A stretch of DNA of 64,000 bases from Spinacia oleracea (lineage: Eukaryota; Streptophyta; Magnoliopsida; Caryophyllales; Amaranthaceae), in contig NC_079492.1 in assembly GCF_020520425.1 (NCBI RefSeq), forward strand, positions 102,893,157-102,957,156, written 5' to 3'. The notes below the pieces were generated by a model, which was not told the origin of the DNA, made no database searches, and saw only the letters and a program-made list of their open reading frames with translations. Shown here one piece after another: positions 34,218 to 46,195 of the stretch. The translations under genes and the position numbers were made by a program. Within the stretch, counting starts at the first letter, position 1. Every line of letters starts with the position of its first letter.

Positions 34218-34590
34218 TTAGTATCATTGCAAAACTTACATATAGACAATAAGTGAACTTAATGTGGAGGCATTCAACTATTTTGAAGGATTTCCAGCAT
34301 GCCATAGATTAAGGAATGCATGAGTTTGGTCTATGTTTCAACAACTGCTATTAGAGTTTCAATATTTTGTTAAGGGATGCAAGGGAAACCAAATCTTCCA
34401 GTATTCCTTGTTGGCTCCAAAAGCGAAGTAGAACATAACAATGCATGAGAACTTCATTCACCATGCATAACCATGTACAAATATATGCCAAAGCGTGCTC
34501 TTGCCCAATGGCAGAGCCATGATTTTACCTTTGGGGGGCGGTTGATGTCATACGATTAGTGTCGGGAAAAAACTTTAAACAAATCAATTA

Positions 34591-35758
34591 GGAAAATTTG
34601 TTAGAAAGGACCTTTTATAAGGCCGATTTTGTGAGAAAATACCTTTTATAAGCAAAGTGGAAAATTGGGACCTTAATGAACTTTTTTGTTGTTGACTGAG
34701 ACCTTTGGTCGGAAAATGAGCATTGACCACATTTTTCCGACGTTGACTCCATCACGTGACCGACACGTGACCTAAAAAACAAAAAAAAATTATTTTAAAT
34801 TTTTTTCCTCATTTCCCCTCCAATTATGAACCCCCTATTATTAACCCAAAAAAAACCCTCCTCTCTCTCTCTCAACCAGAGTTCTTTGTTCTTCCCCAAA
34901 CCTTCAATGGCTGCCATAGAAACAACCTTCAACAATTTAATTTTTTGTTACCCATTGCAATTTGTATCAATTCGCATAAGATATGTTGAATATTCCTCTC
35001 ATTTTTTTCCCGTTCATCTAATTAATTTGTGTCGATTTGCATCCGGTGACATATGGATAAAGGAAAAAACACAAAAATAAGAGCAAAACCCCTCCAAAAC
35101 TCCATTCAAAATTTGTGTTAGTGCCAAATTCTTCAATATATGGACAATCAATCTCCTTCAAATTAAATCAAATATGTTCTTTGGAAAGTTTTTAATTAGC
35201 ATAAGCATTAAACAATCAACGACAAAAACAAAAGAAACCCAGAAAAAGGCAACAATTTCATCAATCCTCCCATGTCATGGCCTCCTTCAATACTCTTCTT
35301 CATATTCTTCTTCAAAGCCGAAGTTTTCATTGCAAAATCTGGTTCAATTGCAATCTTTGAGTAGTGGCTTTGGTCTAAAGTTGAAGACTAGAGTCTCAAC
35401 AAATCTGCCATTGTTGAAGGATGTTGTGGCTAAAGAAAGATCTTCTTGATCTACTGCATAATCATATTCAGACTAAGATCGAGAGTTAAGAGTTTTTTTC
35501 CCTTTTTTTAATAATAAAGGGGTGGGTGGAATTGGAGGTCAAAAGGGAGAAAAAAAATTAAAAATTTTGTTTGTTTAGGTCACGTGCTGGTCACGTGATG
35601 GAGTCAACGCCGGAAAAATATGGTCAATGTCATTTTCCGACCAAAGGTCTCAGTCAACAACAAAAAAGTTCATTAAGGTCCCAATTTGCCACTTTGCTTA
35701 TAAAAGGTCCTTTCTCACAAAATTGACCTTATAAAAGGTCTTTTGTAACAAAGTTTCT
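34591..35758. mobile_element. Non-autonomous Mutator-like element with long inverted repeats (1168 bp)
   Basis: The terminal inverted repeats of about 190 bp (34591-34782 and 35575-35758) match closely, including CCTTTTATAAGCAAAGTGG and GTTGACTGAGACCTTTGGTC. An exact 9-bp TSD AATCAATTA flanks it (34582-34590, 35759-35767). The interior, about 790 bp, holds short frames without domains (for example 34826-35080 and 35174-35449), which could be captured host sequence. No transposase. Confidence 0.9.
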
Positions 35759-35777
35759 AATCAATTATATTGTTAAA

Positions 35778-36820
35778 TGTAGGGGAATACAGTTTAACAT
35801 ACATAACATGTGCGGAACATCCCCAAAGCCAGGAAACATGTATAAAGCACAGTTTAAGCATACTTACATTTGAAGCGTGTTTTACCGAGTATAGTATTAA
35901 CGAACACGAACAAAGAACTCCACTTGTCGTTCCTCTATTTGGTTCACCGACACGTTCAGATCCGTCTTGATTATTGTAGCTTAGACAACGCACAAGATAT
36001 TTTACTTTTCGGGATGAACAGTTTTTGAGCAGAGAGAAAAACTGAACAACGTAATTTAGGAATTAGGTTTAGGTCACTTGGAAAACTGATTATGTTGTGT
36101 GTGTGAAATAATATAACCTAATTGTTATATTAAGTGTAACCGGCCAAGACAAAGGGGCCTTGACCGGCCACACCCACACACTCGTGCACAGCCCGCGCAC
36201 AACACACACACTGCAGGCCGAAGCCCACAGCGCGCAGCCGAGCAACATGGGTCGTGGGCCTTGCTTGCTCGTTGTTGTGTTGCTGCGCGTTTGTGCGCGC
36301 TACCACGCCCACGCGGGTTGTCTTGCTTGCTGCGTTGCGAGCTCGTTGGCTCGTTGTGCCTTGCGCGCATGCGCGCTTGGCTCGACGGGCCGACAACTCC
36401 GATGCGGCTCGTATTCGCGACGAACGCCTTACGGCTATTATTTATCGTATCGTGCACGACGAATCACCATCGTACGATATGATTATTCGTTTCGCCTAGC
36501 TTACGAATATTCGCGATACGATATACGATTCCGATACAAGGTCGTATCGTATAATACGTTTTCCAAACTAATTCTCGAAAAGCTATTAAATGAATTTCCA
36601 ATTCATTTAATCCGGTGATCTGTTACATGTCATTGGTGTGACCTTATAGGTTCAGTCAAGAGTAAGTTGTGAGCCTAATATAGATTAGAACTCACTGATC
36701 GGAAGCATTGCTCCAGCTAGCTGTTCCGATCACTTGATCTTACTGAATTAATTGTTCGCAATTAATCTGAACTTTGGTATTAGACTTAATGCACCTTGGG
36801 TGAAGGACATATTTCCTTCA
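35778..36820 (-). mobile_element. Solo LTR of the Copia B family (1043 bp)
   Basis: Matches both B LTRs (49487-50539, 57871-58909) from TGTAGGGGAATACAG to ATTTCCTTCA. An exact 5-bp TSD TTAAA lies at 35773-35777 and 36821-36825. No internal sequence remains, the expected outcome of recombination between two LTRs. Frames inside it are LTR sequence. Confidence 0.92.
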
Positions 36821-36978
36821 TTAAATGCGTTGTGTAGTTATAATATAGAAATAAAAAAAACAACAAAAATGAGATCAATTTTAGAGTTAAAAATATCATC
36901 ACATAAAAAATGAGATCTTAAAACATGGGTTAAATTTATTTATTTGACTTTTTAAAGATGTTGAAACAAAAAAAAAAC

Positions 36979-37169
36979 CCATATTGCTAATGGTAGGAGT
37001 CGACCACAAGTCCACCAGGCGTGCCCACCAACTCCACAATACATTACCGCTGAGCCAAAGAAGTTCATGTAGATATTGTTAATGGCAGGAGTCGACCACC
37101 AGTCCACCAGGCGTGCCCACCAACTCCACAACACATTACCGCTGAACCAAAGAAGTTCTCGTAGATATT
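36979..37169. repeat. Tandem duplication of about 92 bp
   Basis: Two adjacent copies share AGGAGTCGACCAC and CCACCAGGCGTGCCCACCAA with a few substitutions. The repeat lies within the DNA-transposon relic. Confidence 0.85.
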
Positions 37170-37727
37170 ACATAGAGTTTAAATTAAAAGAAATAAAACA
37201 AAGAAAAAAAGAAGGAAAAAAAGGCAGAGTAGGACTCGAACAACGCATCAACGCGTTATTGTTAAGGCTTCAATCCACTAGAGCAAGTGATGTTTAATGA
37301 TATATGCTCACTGTTTTATTATATAATGAATTCTTTTTTTAATCTTTGAAGGCGGCTGCCCCCACCAGCCCCTGTCTCCGGTAATGCTCCTGCCTTTAAA
37401 GTCATGTTAGGTCATAACTAGTGCAAAGTTGCACCGTACCCGAAACCATTTCCCTATACTTATAGTGAAATGATTGGTAGGCGTAGCGAAGAGGGAAAAA
37501 CAGAGGAACAAGAATAATCTATTTTTGCAAGTTTTGCATGAGAAAAGTATGTATGTGTCACAGTCAATGCCGGAAAAGGGCCCTGTCAATGCCTGAAAAT
37601 AGACTAAGGTTGTTTCTCGCAAAAATAAAATAAAATTCTAAGTTATGAGTTTGCCAGAAAAATTATAAAAAGGTTGTTCCTCCCAAAATTAGACAAATAA
37701 AAGGTTTGTTTTGACAAATTTTGTTAA

Positions 37728-38117
37728 ATTCTGGCGAAATCAATTATTCAACATCTTTTTGCCTCATGATTCAGGATTATTCTTGTGTGGACAAGCCAAC
37801 CATTTACTCTAGCACCCCTTTTATCTATATAGTGTCTTTTATAGTTCATAGTGACTATAATAAATTAAACACCAATTTTCGTAGACATAGTAACAATTTT
37901 CTTAGATATATTTACGACATCAATTTGATATTTTTTTTCATAATAATTGTAATAACATGTCAAAATCCATTAGAATCAAGTTGTTGACTTATTTTTTAGG
38001 GGTACACGATAAATTTAGTGTGGATCATTTAAGAATTGGGCTCATTTAAGTTTGTCATTCAAGTGAAAAATATATTGTTGACTTTGATTATTCGAACAAA
38101 AGAATGATGTAAAATCC
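37728..38117. other. Spacer without recognised feature
   Basis: AT-rich DNA between the outer MULE TSD and the TA of the next transposon. Short frames lack domains. Confidence 0.4.
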
Positions 38118-38119
38118 TA

Positions 38120-39972
38120 CTCCCTCCATTCCTTTTTGTTGTTCCCATTTCCTTTTTTGGCGTTTCTTTTTGTTGTTCCCCTACTGAATCTTTACTATTT
38201 TTGGCCATAGTTTTTTTACCAATTTACCCTAAGATTCCCCACTATTTACCAAAAAACCCTAAGATTCTACACTTTTTCTACCATCTTTTTCCCCACCACC
38301 CTTATTTAATTATTTTCCCATTTCCCCTAACCCCACCCACTACCCGTCTCTTTCAATTCTCTCTCATTCACTTCACCCTCCTCTCCCACCTCTCTGATTT
38401 CTCTCTCTCTCTTCATTTTCTCTCTCCTTCATTTTCTCTCTCCCTCCCTCTATTCATTTCTTGCTCTGTTTCTCTCATCCTCTACGTTTTTCACTCTCTC
38501 TGATTTCTCTCTCTCTCTTCATTTTCTCTCTCCTTCATTTTCTCTCTCCCTCCCTCGATTCATTTCTTGCTCTGTTTCTCTCATCCTCTACGTTTTTCAC
38601 TCTCTCTCCTCCAAAACATCTCTCTGTTCTTCATATTTGGATGTGAGGTCGCCGCCACCACCACAACCAAACCTCCGCCGCCGACACCACTCTCCGTTAA
38701 AGTCGTAAAATACGGAAATATGGCTTTAGATGGTGAAATTCGACTACAAAAACTCTAGATCTAGAGTTTTCATGGTCGAATTTGACCTCTAAATCCTCAA
38801 CATCGTGACATTGAGATAAAGTGAGTATTAATTTATTTTTGTGCGTTTTTTTGTCGAACTTTTTGGGTGATTTTTGTCGAAAATTTGGGTTGATTTTGGT
38901 TGTTATTTTGGCTGAATTTTTGGGTTAATTTTGGTCAAATTTGGTGGTTGATTTTGGGTATTATTTTCTCGAATTTCAAGGTTTAATTTTCTATTTTTTG
39001 GTCGAATTTCTGGGTTTAATTATCTCGAATTTGGTCGAATATTTGGGTATAATTTTGCTCGATTTCTGGGTATAATTTTGGTTGAGTTTTCTGGGTATAA
39101 TTTTGGTTGAGTTTTCTGGGTATAATTTTGCTCGATTTCTGGGTATAATTTTGTCGAATTTTCTGGGTGGTTTTTGTCGAGTTTTAGGTTGATTTTCGTC
39201 GAATTTTTCGGTTGATTTTCGATGATTTTTTGGCAGATTTTTTGGGTTGTATTTGGTCGATTTTTGGGTTAATTTGGTCGAATTCAATTGGTGGTTGATT
39301 TTGGGTTGAATTTGGGTTGAAATTGTTCGCATTTCTGTGTTGAATTTGGGTTGAATTTGCTCGATATTTGGTTGAATTTATTCGATTTTCTGGGTTGAAA
39401 TAGTTCGATTTGGGTTGAATTTGTTGTTCGATTTTCTCAGTTTAATTTGGGTTGAACTTGTTCGTATTTCTGGGTTTAATTTGGGTTGATTTTTGTTGAA
39501 TTCTGGGTTGATGTTGCTCGATTTTTTATTCGATTTTGGTTGAAATCTGGGTTAATTTGTCGATTTTGTCGATTTCTGGGTTGATAAATCGATTTTCTTG
39601 GTTGATTGCTTTCGATGAAGATAGTTTGTCGATTTTGGTTGAATATTCTGGGTACAATTTGTTCGTCGATTTTGGTTGATTATTCTGGATACAATTTGTT
39701 CGTCGATTTTGGTTGAATATTCTGGGTATTCTGGCCTTCTGAGTATTCGAAATTCTGGGTTTAATTTCTTACAAATTCTGGGTTTAATTTCCATTTATCT
39801 TATTTCTTTAATATTTTCTCTCTCTTCACTTTATTTTAAATATATAATTTCTTACACCCAATCATTATTCTTACACCCAATCATTACCCATATCCCAATA
39901 TAACCCAAGATTCAGTTTTCTTAAAATACCCCCAACATTCCTTATGGGTACAACAAAAAGGAATGGAGGGAG
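38120..39972. mobile_element. Long Stowaway/mariner-type element (1853 bp)
   Basis: Inverted ends of about 30 bp start CTCCCTCCATTCCTTTTTGT on both sides, flanked by TA (38118-38119, 39973-39974). This is the classic plant Stowaway/Tc1-mariner terminus. The element is unusually long for a MITE. Its interior has a CT-rich part (38340-38620), a short GC-rich coding-like stretch (38640-38760) and a degenerate GGGTT-rich array. No transposase frame. Confidence 0.88.
38860..39790. repeat. Degenerate GGGTTGAATTTNGTCGA-type array
   Basis: Dozens of imperfect short units of about 20-40 nt, such as TCTGGGTATAATTTTGGTTG and TTTGGTCGAATTTNTGGG, fill about 930 bp inside the Stowaway-type element. Best local copies are near 39050-39160 and 39640-39725. 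They create long antisense frames rich in Asn, Lys and Pro that are artefacts. Confidence 0.8.
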
Positions 39973-39974
39973 TA

Positions 39975-40262
39975 TGATTTTCCTTTCACATATCCTTGAA
40001 TCTACAACCAAAAAAATGAAACCTTTAACCAAAACTATCAACGCGCCACTGAATTACTATCAACATAAAAACGTTGGGACTTAGAACTAATTGATTGGCG
40101 AAAGAGCAACGGATAGAACACATGAATGTGACGGTGATAATCCATATGCATATTCTCTATGAACCTTTGCAATTAAATCTTAGAGATGAATAACACAGGC
40201 AGTCCAATGTTATTTCTAAAATGATTACTACAAGATGTAATTTATAAGTTACAAAAGCAATC
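39975..40262 (-). other. Ceramidase 3' UTR and downstream region (inferred)
   Basis: No frame or element is seen. It directly follows the ceramidase stop codon at 40263-40265. The Stowaway-type element inserted within 300 bp of that stop. Confidence 0.5.
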
Positions 40263-43200
40263 TCATACTAGCACAAATGCACTGGATGCACCCTCAAAGT
40301 GGCGAACTGACCCAAATATCCCTTTTGAAGCACCAAAATGACGTATTCTATACACACCTGGAACTGCTCCTTGAGGAATCCTCCATTCTATTGTTGCTTG
40401 ACTATGTGTGCTGAGTTTCCCAGGCCTTGACCACTTGAAACGGAGACAGAAGTCATCATCATCATACACTGGTTCCCAATTGTCCTTTCCAATGAGAATC
40501 TCCACCAAAGCGAATGTACCTTCTGTCATGAGATCATTTCTCGGGCAGGCTGACCGGAAAACAACACTCACCATATTGCCTCTCTTATAGGTTGCATTTC
40601 TTGGAACATCCGTGCTGCAATCTCCAAAGTTTGAACCAAGAGGAGCAGTATCCAACACGACTGGAGTGAGAAAGCCCAGTTGTTTGTCTAGGAGATCAGG
40701 CGGCTGGGGCCCTGATTCAACACTCTTGCCATGGACGAGGGCTGTAGCAAGTTTCTTGAATTCTTGAATGAAGCCACTGTGTGTGTGTGGACCATATAAA
40801 GTAGAAGCACCCTGTAAAACACAATGTCAGTCACTACTCTACTCTACTCAACTACAGATATAGATATAGAGCTTTAACACAACTAACTTGTTATAAGCAA
40901 TGGTACAACAGGAAGATAAAACACTATCACAACAATCTGGGACTGAAAAACTGACCTCGTATCTTTGGACCTGGTATTCCTCATGGGTGGTAACATACTG
41001 TGAATAAGTATTTGTCAATCCTGCTATAACAACATGAACTCCGCCATTGAATTCTTCCTTGGATGCACTTATAAGGACTTCCTTCACAGCATCCCGGAGA
41101 CGCCTACCGGCCATTGTTGTGAATTCTGGGGGAGAGTAATTAAATACATCAGCCGCCATAAAAGTAAAAGGGAAGATGTACTTTTATGCCATGAACTATA
41201 CGAAACTTAATTTTCTGAAATTAGAACTTCACACGTAGGCTAGAAAGATGCTAACGGCTAACTATGGTATCCCAATTTCTTTAAAGTTCAAACACATCCC
41301 CTCGGCAAATAATATAATATCCAAAAGTTTAAACCCTTGTGCCTTAGAAGGAATATAATAATATGCTGGGGAGGTTCTGCTCCTAAGAGATCAGTGTTAG
41401 ACGAGTACTTTGCACATTTAAGACCAATTTTAAGGTGCCAGCTCCCAGGAATACATTCAATACCGAATTATCAGACAAACAAAAAACCAAAAACTTTGAC
41501 ACCGTGAATCTAATTATCCAGCATCAGAAGGATCCTGCGTTCTGGGGAACTAGAAACAGTCTCTCTCCTCTCAACCATCAACATCAATACTTGTATCGAG
41601 ACCTGGAATTCTAATTTCTGCTACTAACAAATAATGGAGCAAACATTTCAATGGCTAAAAGTAAAACAAGGTGCAAGATAATCGGTAGATACACAGGATT
41701 ACGAACTGCCCAACAAAGAAGCTGGATTACAAAAGCAAACATTTTTGCTGAAAACTAACAAATTAGATGAAAGACTACCTGAAGGTACACTCAGGATAAC
41801 AAACTGCCCAATTCTCAAGATCTGGATTGGGAGTATTGCAGGCTGCAGAAGAACAATCTTGTGTAAGGTAAAAGATCTTGTTATCAAACTATCATCAACA
41901 ATAATTAAGTTACTAAATCACACAAGGAACCATCAGGAACAACATAGTTCTTAGTTTCCACTTTCTTTCTCATTTATGAAATTTCTAAAATTAAGAAGTC
42001 AGCCAAACTATATTATACTTCGTATTATATTATATTGCAAGTACTATATCTCCCCCAAAAAGAGAAAGGAAGAAAAAGAAGGTTATACTATATTTTCATG
42101 CAACCTGGTTGCATTCTCAACCTTGTAATTTTTTTTTTTAGTTTTATTTTTAAACTCTGCTTTCAGTTATCAGTGGAAACTGGAGCCTTCATGCTAAACC
42201 CCAGCTCTTAATTATGTCACATAATTGAACAAGTTTTGGCTTTGACACTCTTAAAGAATGACCTACTTCCATTATCTATTACAACTCATCCCCTTTACCA
42301 ATAGAGTGACACTTCAACACAATTGTCTAGCAAGTCAGTGATCCACTCAAGTTCAACAGGTAGCAGGTGTAAGGCTGTACCATCCAGCAAGAGTTGGCAG
42401 AAACAATAAGTCCTGAGTCAACTGTGCAAGTATTTCACTCATACCTTTAATCAAAATTCTTGGGAATACATAACTTTGCATAGCTATATACTGCCACGAA
42501 GAAACTTACCGCCCAATCATATGGCAACTTCATTTCACCAGTATCAAGTAGGATTGGTTTTGGTTGTTGACAGTCGACCTGCTCTTTGCCTGGTGTTTTC
42601 AGTAAATTACGCACTAGTCTCCAGAAGGGGTTACCCTGACCATAGGCACCATAAGAATAGTGATTTAGTGATTTTGCAAACACTAATCAATGACATATTT
42701 AATAATAGAGAAAGAATTTAGAGTTTTCAATTACCTTGTCATCTCCCTGCTTAAAATCAAAAGCTCCTGGTCCATCTGTAGTACCTGCAGCAAAGGCAAA
42801 TCCCATTGCAGCCGGACATGTTTTGACTACCTTACTGCCACCTCCTTCTTTAGGGATTGTCACCTCAAGTTTAGAGAAGTCCACATAAGCATGCCGAAAA
42901 TCTATTCTCCCTTTTATCTGTTCGGATGCCGTTTTGAAAAGATCAACAGCTTTCTTGAACTGTCTCTCCCCAATAATACGTGTGCTCTCAAATTCATCAG
43001 GGTAACTGTGATAAAAAGTTACAGTTAAAATATTTGCATGGTCACTGACTGCCCGTTTGGTAGCCGGTAATAAATTGTGGAATAGGAACAAATCTAAGTG
43101 TTATTTGGCAAGAAAATAACATCATGATGTCCTTGGTAATGAAATTTTGTCTCAAACTTGGTATTTCTTCATAAATATGCCCATATGGTAATGGATGGTA

Positions 43201-46195
43201 ATGGAAATTTATAAAGAAAAAGAGACAATTTGAGTGAACTAACATTACCATGGGAATGAATATGATTTTCCTTACAAATTTACATACAAATTCATTCCCA
43301 TTGACACCATTTATGGCCGGCTACCAAATAGGCCGTGAAAGTATACCAACTACTTCTGTTTTTTCTCTTTTTTGCACCCACTTTCCAAAAAATGGCGTTT
43401 TTTTTTCTCTACCCACTTCTACTTTATTTTATTTTTTGGCAAACATATTTTACCATCTTACTAGTTACCCCTTTTCCCCATAATAATTACACCTTCCATC
43501 ATCTCTCTCCTACTTTACCCACTAATACCCATTATTTTACAACCTCTTTCTCACTTTTTCCACCTTTTTCTTACACTCACTCACCTCCCCTAGAAATAAG
43601 AGTCTACAGGTACAGCAAATAAAAACGTATATCAGTAAAAATATACTTGTATAAGAGAATGGTGCATTACATACCCTGGCCCTCGGCCATAGCATAGCTC
43701 ATTCTTCCCACCACATGTACTATGATTGAAGTCACAAGGAAGGCCTGTGTCAATACAATATGCGCCAAGTACATTCGGACTAACATCACCACAGTTTGAC
43801 TGACAAAATGCAGCGACAAATTTAGGTTTGTCACTCTGCCGGAGAGAGCTTCTAACACGCCTAGAAATGCTCAAAAACTTGGTAACTTCTCTTCTAGAAG
43901 AAGCCTGAAAGGAAGCAGCAAGATCCAATAGTTCGCGATCTGCATAAAGAAATATTGAGGAGAATTCAACAACCAAATCCTCATATATCAGAGCAATGTC
44001 TGCTTGAACAAGGCTAGATGTGGACAAAAGCACAGGACAGACTCATCATTAGCAATCATTATGTTTGCATAGGCACAAACACATGCACACCAACATACGT
44101 GTTTGATTCAGAAACACTAACACGCCTAAGGACTTTAAGGAGGGGACAAGAGGCCTCTTTGCCATGTCATAACAATTATTAATCCAATACTTCCAACCAG
44201 GGTCTTCTCCAGACTCCAGCTACTCAGCAGTGGAAGCAATAAATAATATAGTCATCAAATAACTTGCCAGAAAGCCCTTCTCACATTAGATACTAGAGTT
44301 TACTAAAAAAATATTTATCAATATATTCTGGAAAGAAGTAGTAGTTCTAATCTAATGTGAAGACTTCACACTAACCACATCAGAGGTTGGAGCTGCAGCG
44401 AGACACCAAGACCATTGGAGAAAAAAACAAACACTATAGAAAAATTCATCCTGAGAACATTATGTACTTGGAATAATACTTGATACTTACGCTTGTCATT
44501 ATATTCAGGAATGATGTTGGAAATTCGCCTGGGAATTCTTTCAGTAGATTCAGTGTGAGATTTGTCAGAATAAACATTCCCGTCATCCTTCCCATCAAGC
44601 CAGTCTTCCATAAATCGTGCGGCAGCACCTTTGTTATCCCCACTTATCAACGAGTTTGTGCGACTCATGGACGTCCCGTGAGTCGCAAACCAGTTAAAAC
44701 TGCCCACTGACCCCCACTCTTCATCTACAAACTTCAGGAGGTTCATCTCTTTATCAACATCATACTTGTACTTGCTGCGTTCTTCAGAAGGATTATTTAA
44801 ATAAGCACTAGGACTACGATTGACACCAGCATCAAGAATCTCTCCTGTGCAAGGTGTAGCATGCATAACAGAAGTGAGAAGATATGAATATAAACACACT
44901 ATCCAACACTCCATAAGTAGCTTTAAAGATTGTTAGATAAAACACGAATAAATACGCAAAATAAAGTTTTGAGAAGGGCAGAAATCATATTTTACAAAAG
45001 TAACTTATGCCTTTTAATCATGTAAGAAACTCTCAATAGCAAGGCCGACAAAACAATTTGTAAAAAACGCAAACAAGAACAACAAACAGCATGTTATTTT
45101 GTCCATCAAAGAAGGTTTCATCTACTTAACCCCGTCAACATAAGAAGACACAAATCTTTGGTTAGAACAAGACATGAAATGATATCATAGGAATGTACAA
45201 ACTCTGAACAAAAGCTTTCTAGTAGATCAGAAAACATTATGCTATATCTAGAACTATTGCCACATGGCACCCCTGGTTAGAGAACAGTGCACAGGAAAGT
45301 TATACTCACCTTTGTTTACAAACATCGAACCAGGTCTCAAATTTCCATGAGCTAGTATAATACTTTGCTCAATGCCATCAACAAGAGCATCAAAAGATTG
45401 GCGCACGAATCCAAGAGAAGTGACAATATATACAACATACTGCAGATAGCCCCCAGGACCAGCATGTGTATGAATGCCACTGATAGCAACATTCTTTTCA
45501 GTGTACAGATTCCCATACCTGCAAACAAAACTCTTTAAAGATAATAACAACAAAGAACTCTCCAAATATGATGCATTAAGATACAGAAGCAAACCTTAGG
45601 AAACTAAATCACCTTATATAAGTATAGATTTGGTCAATAACTAATTTCCATGTGTTCTGTTTTAAGGTTTAATTAACTCTCCGCTCTTGCCTCCTACCAC
45701 CTAAAAGTCACAGTACTTGAAATAAACGCTATTTTAAATTAATAAAAAAGTCACATTTCATGAACATGGTCATTTTGCTAATAGGGACAGTTTCCATGTA
45801 GATTCAACATGTTTATGACCACAATAGAGTAATAGACAGAAAAGAGGTTACCTTGCTTTCAACCTCTCAAGCACCTTGATTGTCACGAGTTGTGAGCCCA
45901 TACAAGCATCAAGATTCACAAAAACTACACGATTTCCTTGAGGTTCTGCCACAATAAATGTGCGAGCACGTAACCTAAAATGGAGACCAGATGCAATTTG
46001 TTCCGTATCAGCATATCCCATCATATTCACATCAGCTGCTGGTCCTGTAATGTCGTAACTACCAAGCCCAATTAGATAATTGGAAGTCGAGAGTGCTCCT
46101 TTTGCGGTCAAAAATAGCAGTGTAAGTAGAAGACAGTGCCGAATGACTCCGCATCCTCCCTTTGTTAGGGGACAAGAGGAACAAAGCAGCTTCAT
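40263..46195 (-). CDS. NCER: Neutral ceramidase
   Basis: Family role: hydrolyses ceramide to a sphingoid base and a fatty acid in the secretory pathway or at membranes. Coding exons in transcript order: 45852-46195, 45310-45518, 44491-44844, 43675-43939, 42735-43005, 42510-42635, 41779-41842, 40956-41125, 40263-40811. They sum to 2352 bp (783 aa plus stop) with consistent phases and GT-AG introns. Residues 1-36 form a signal-peptide-like start with hydrophobic core CLLLTLLFLTA. Family marks are GLGSYDITGPAADVNMMGYA near the N-terminus, HTHAGPGGY (His131, His133), the HGTSMS segment at His240, the nucleophile motif GDVSPN (Ser356), CPAAMGFAFAAGTTDGPGAF, and a C-terminal domain with SACPRNDL and YDDDDFCLRFKWS. 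Length agrees with plant neutral ceramidases. I chose the ATG at 46193-46195 because it gives the signal peptide; an upstream in-frame ATG exists but is probably in intron sequence. The gene appears intact. Confidence 0.95.
43051..43334. mobile_element. MITE (284 bp) in a ceramidase intron
   Basis: Inverted ends GCCCGTTTGGTAGCCGG / GGCCTATTTGGTAGCCGG. The two halves form a long imperfect hairpin with GGTAATG and CATTACC motifs. It lies in the intron between coding exons 4 and 5. No matching TSD; a PIF/Harbinger-like or hAT-like origin is possible. Confidence 0.65.

Larger units (their letters stand above)
34505..37400. mobile_element. Old DNA-transposon relic, split by a MULE and a solo LTR
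   Basis: The left end (about 34505, AATGGCAGAGCCATGATTTT and then GGGGGGCGG) is mirrored by the right end (about 37350-37395, GGCGGCTGCCCCCACCAGCC and then GGTAATGCTCCTGCC). This GGCAGAGCCA/TGGGGGGC type is common in plants. The pairing is short and no TSD is clear, so the call is tentative. Confidence 0.4.
27682..37718. mobile_element. Mutator-like element (about 10 kb as it stands), host of several insertions
   Basis: Removing the LINE, the left terminus (GGCAAATTTGTC at 27682, continuing AAAATAAACT at 33476) pairs with the inverted sequence at about 37540-37718 for some 180-200 bp. Shared stretches include GAGAAACAACCTTAGTC. A 9-bp direct repeat TTTTGTTAA flanks it (27673-27681, 37719-37727), as expected of Mutator-like elements. 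The right tip seems to lack about six bases. No transposase was found. Much of the interior is later insertions. Confidence 0.7.

Noticed and set aside
36125..36618. Frames of 80-150 codons near 36.1-36.6 kb
   Set aside because: They lie in the GC-rich centre of a solo LTR and recur in the other B-family LTRs.
38991..39332. 113-codon Lys/Asn/Pro-rich antisense frame
   Set aside because: It is the translation of a degenerate GGGTT-rich array in a DNA transposon.
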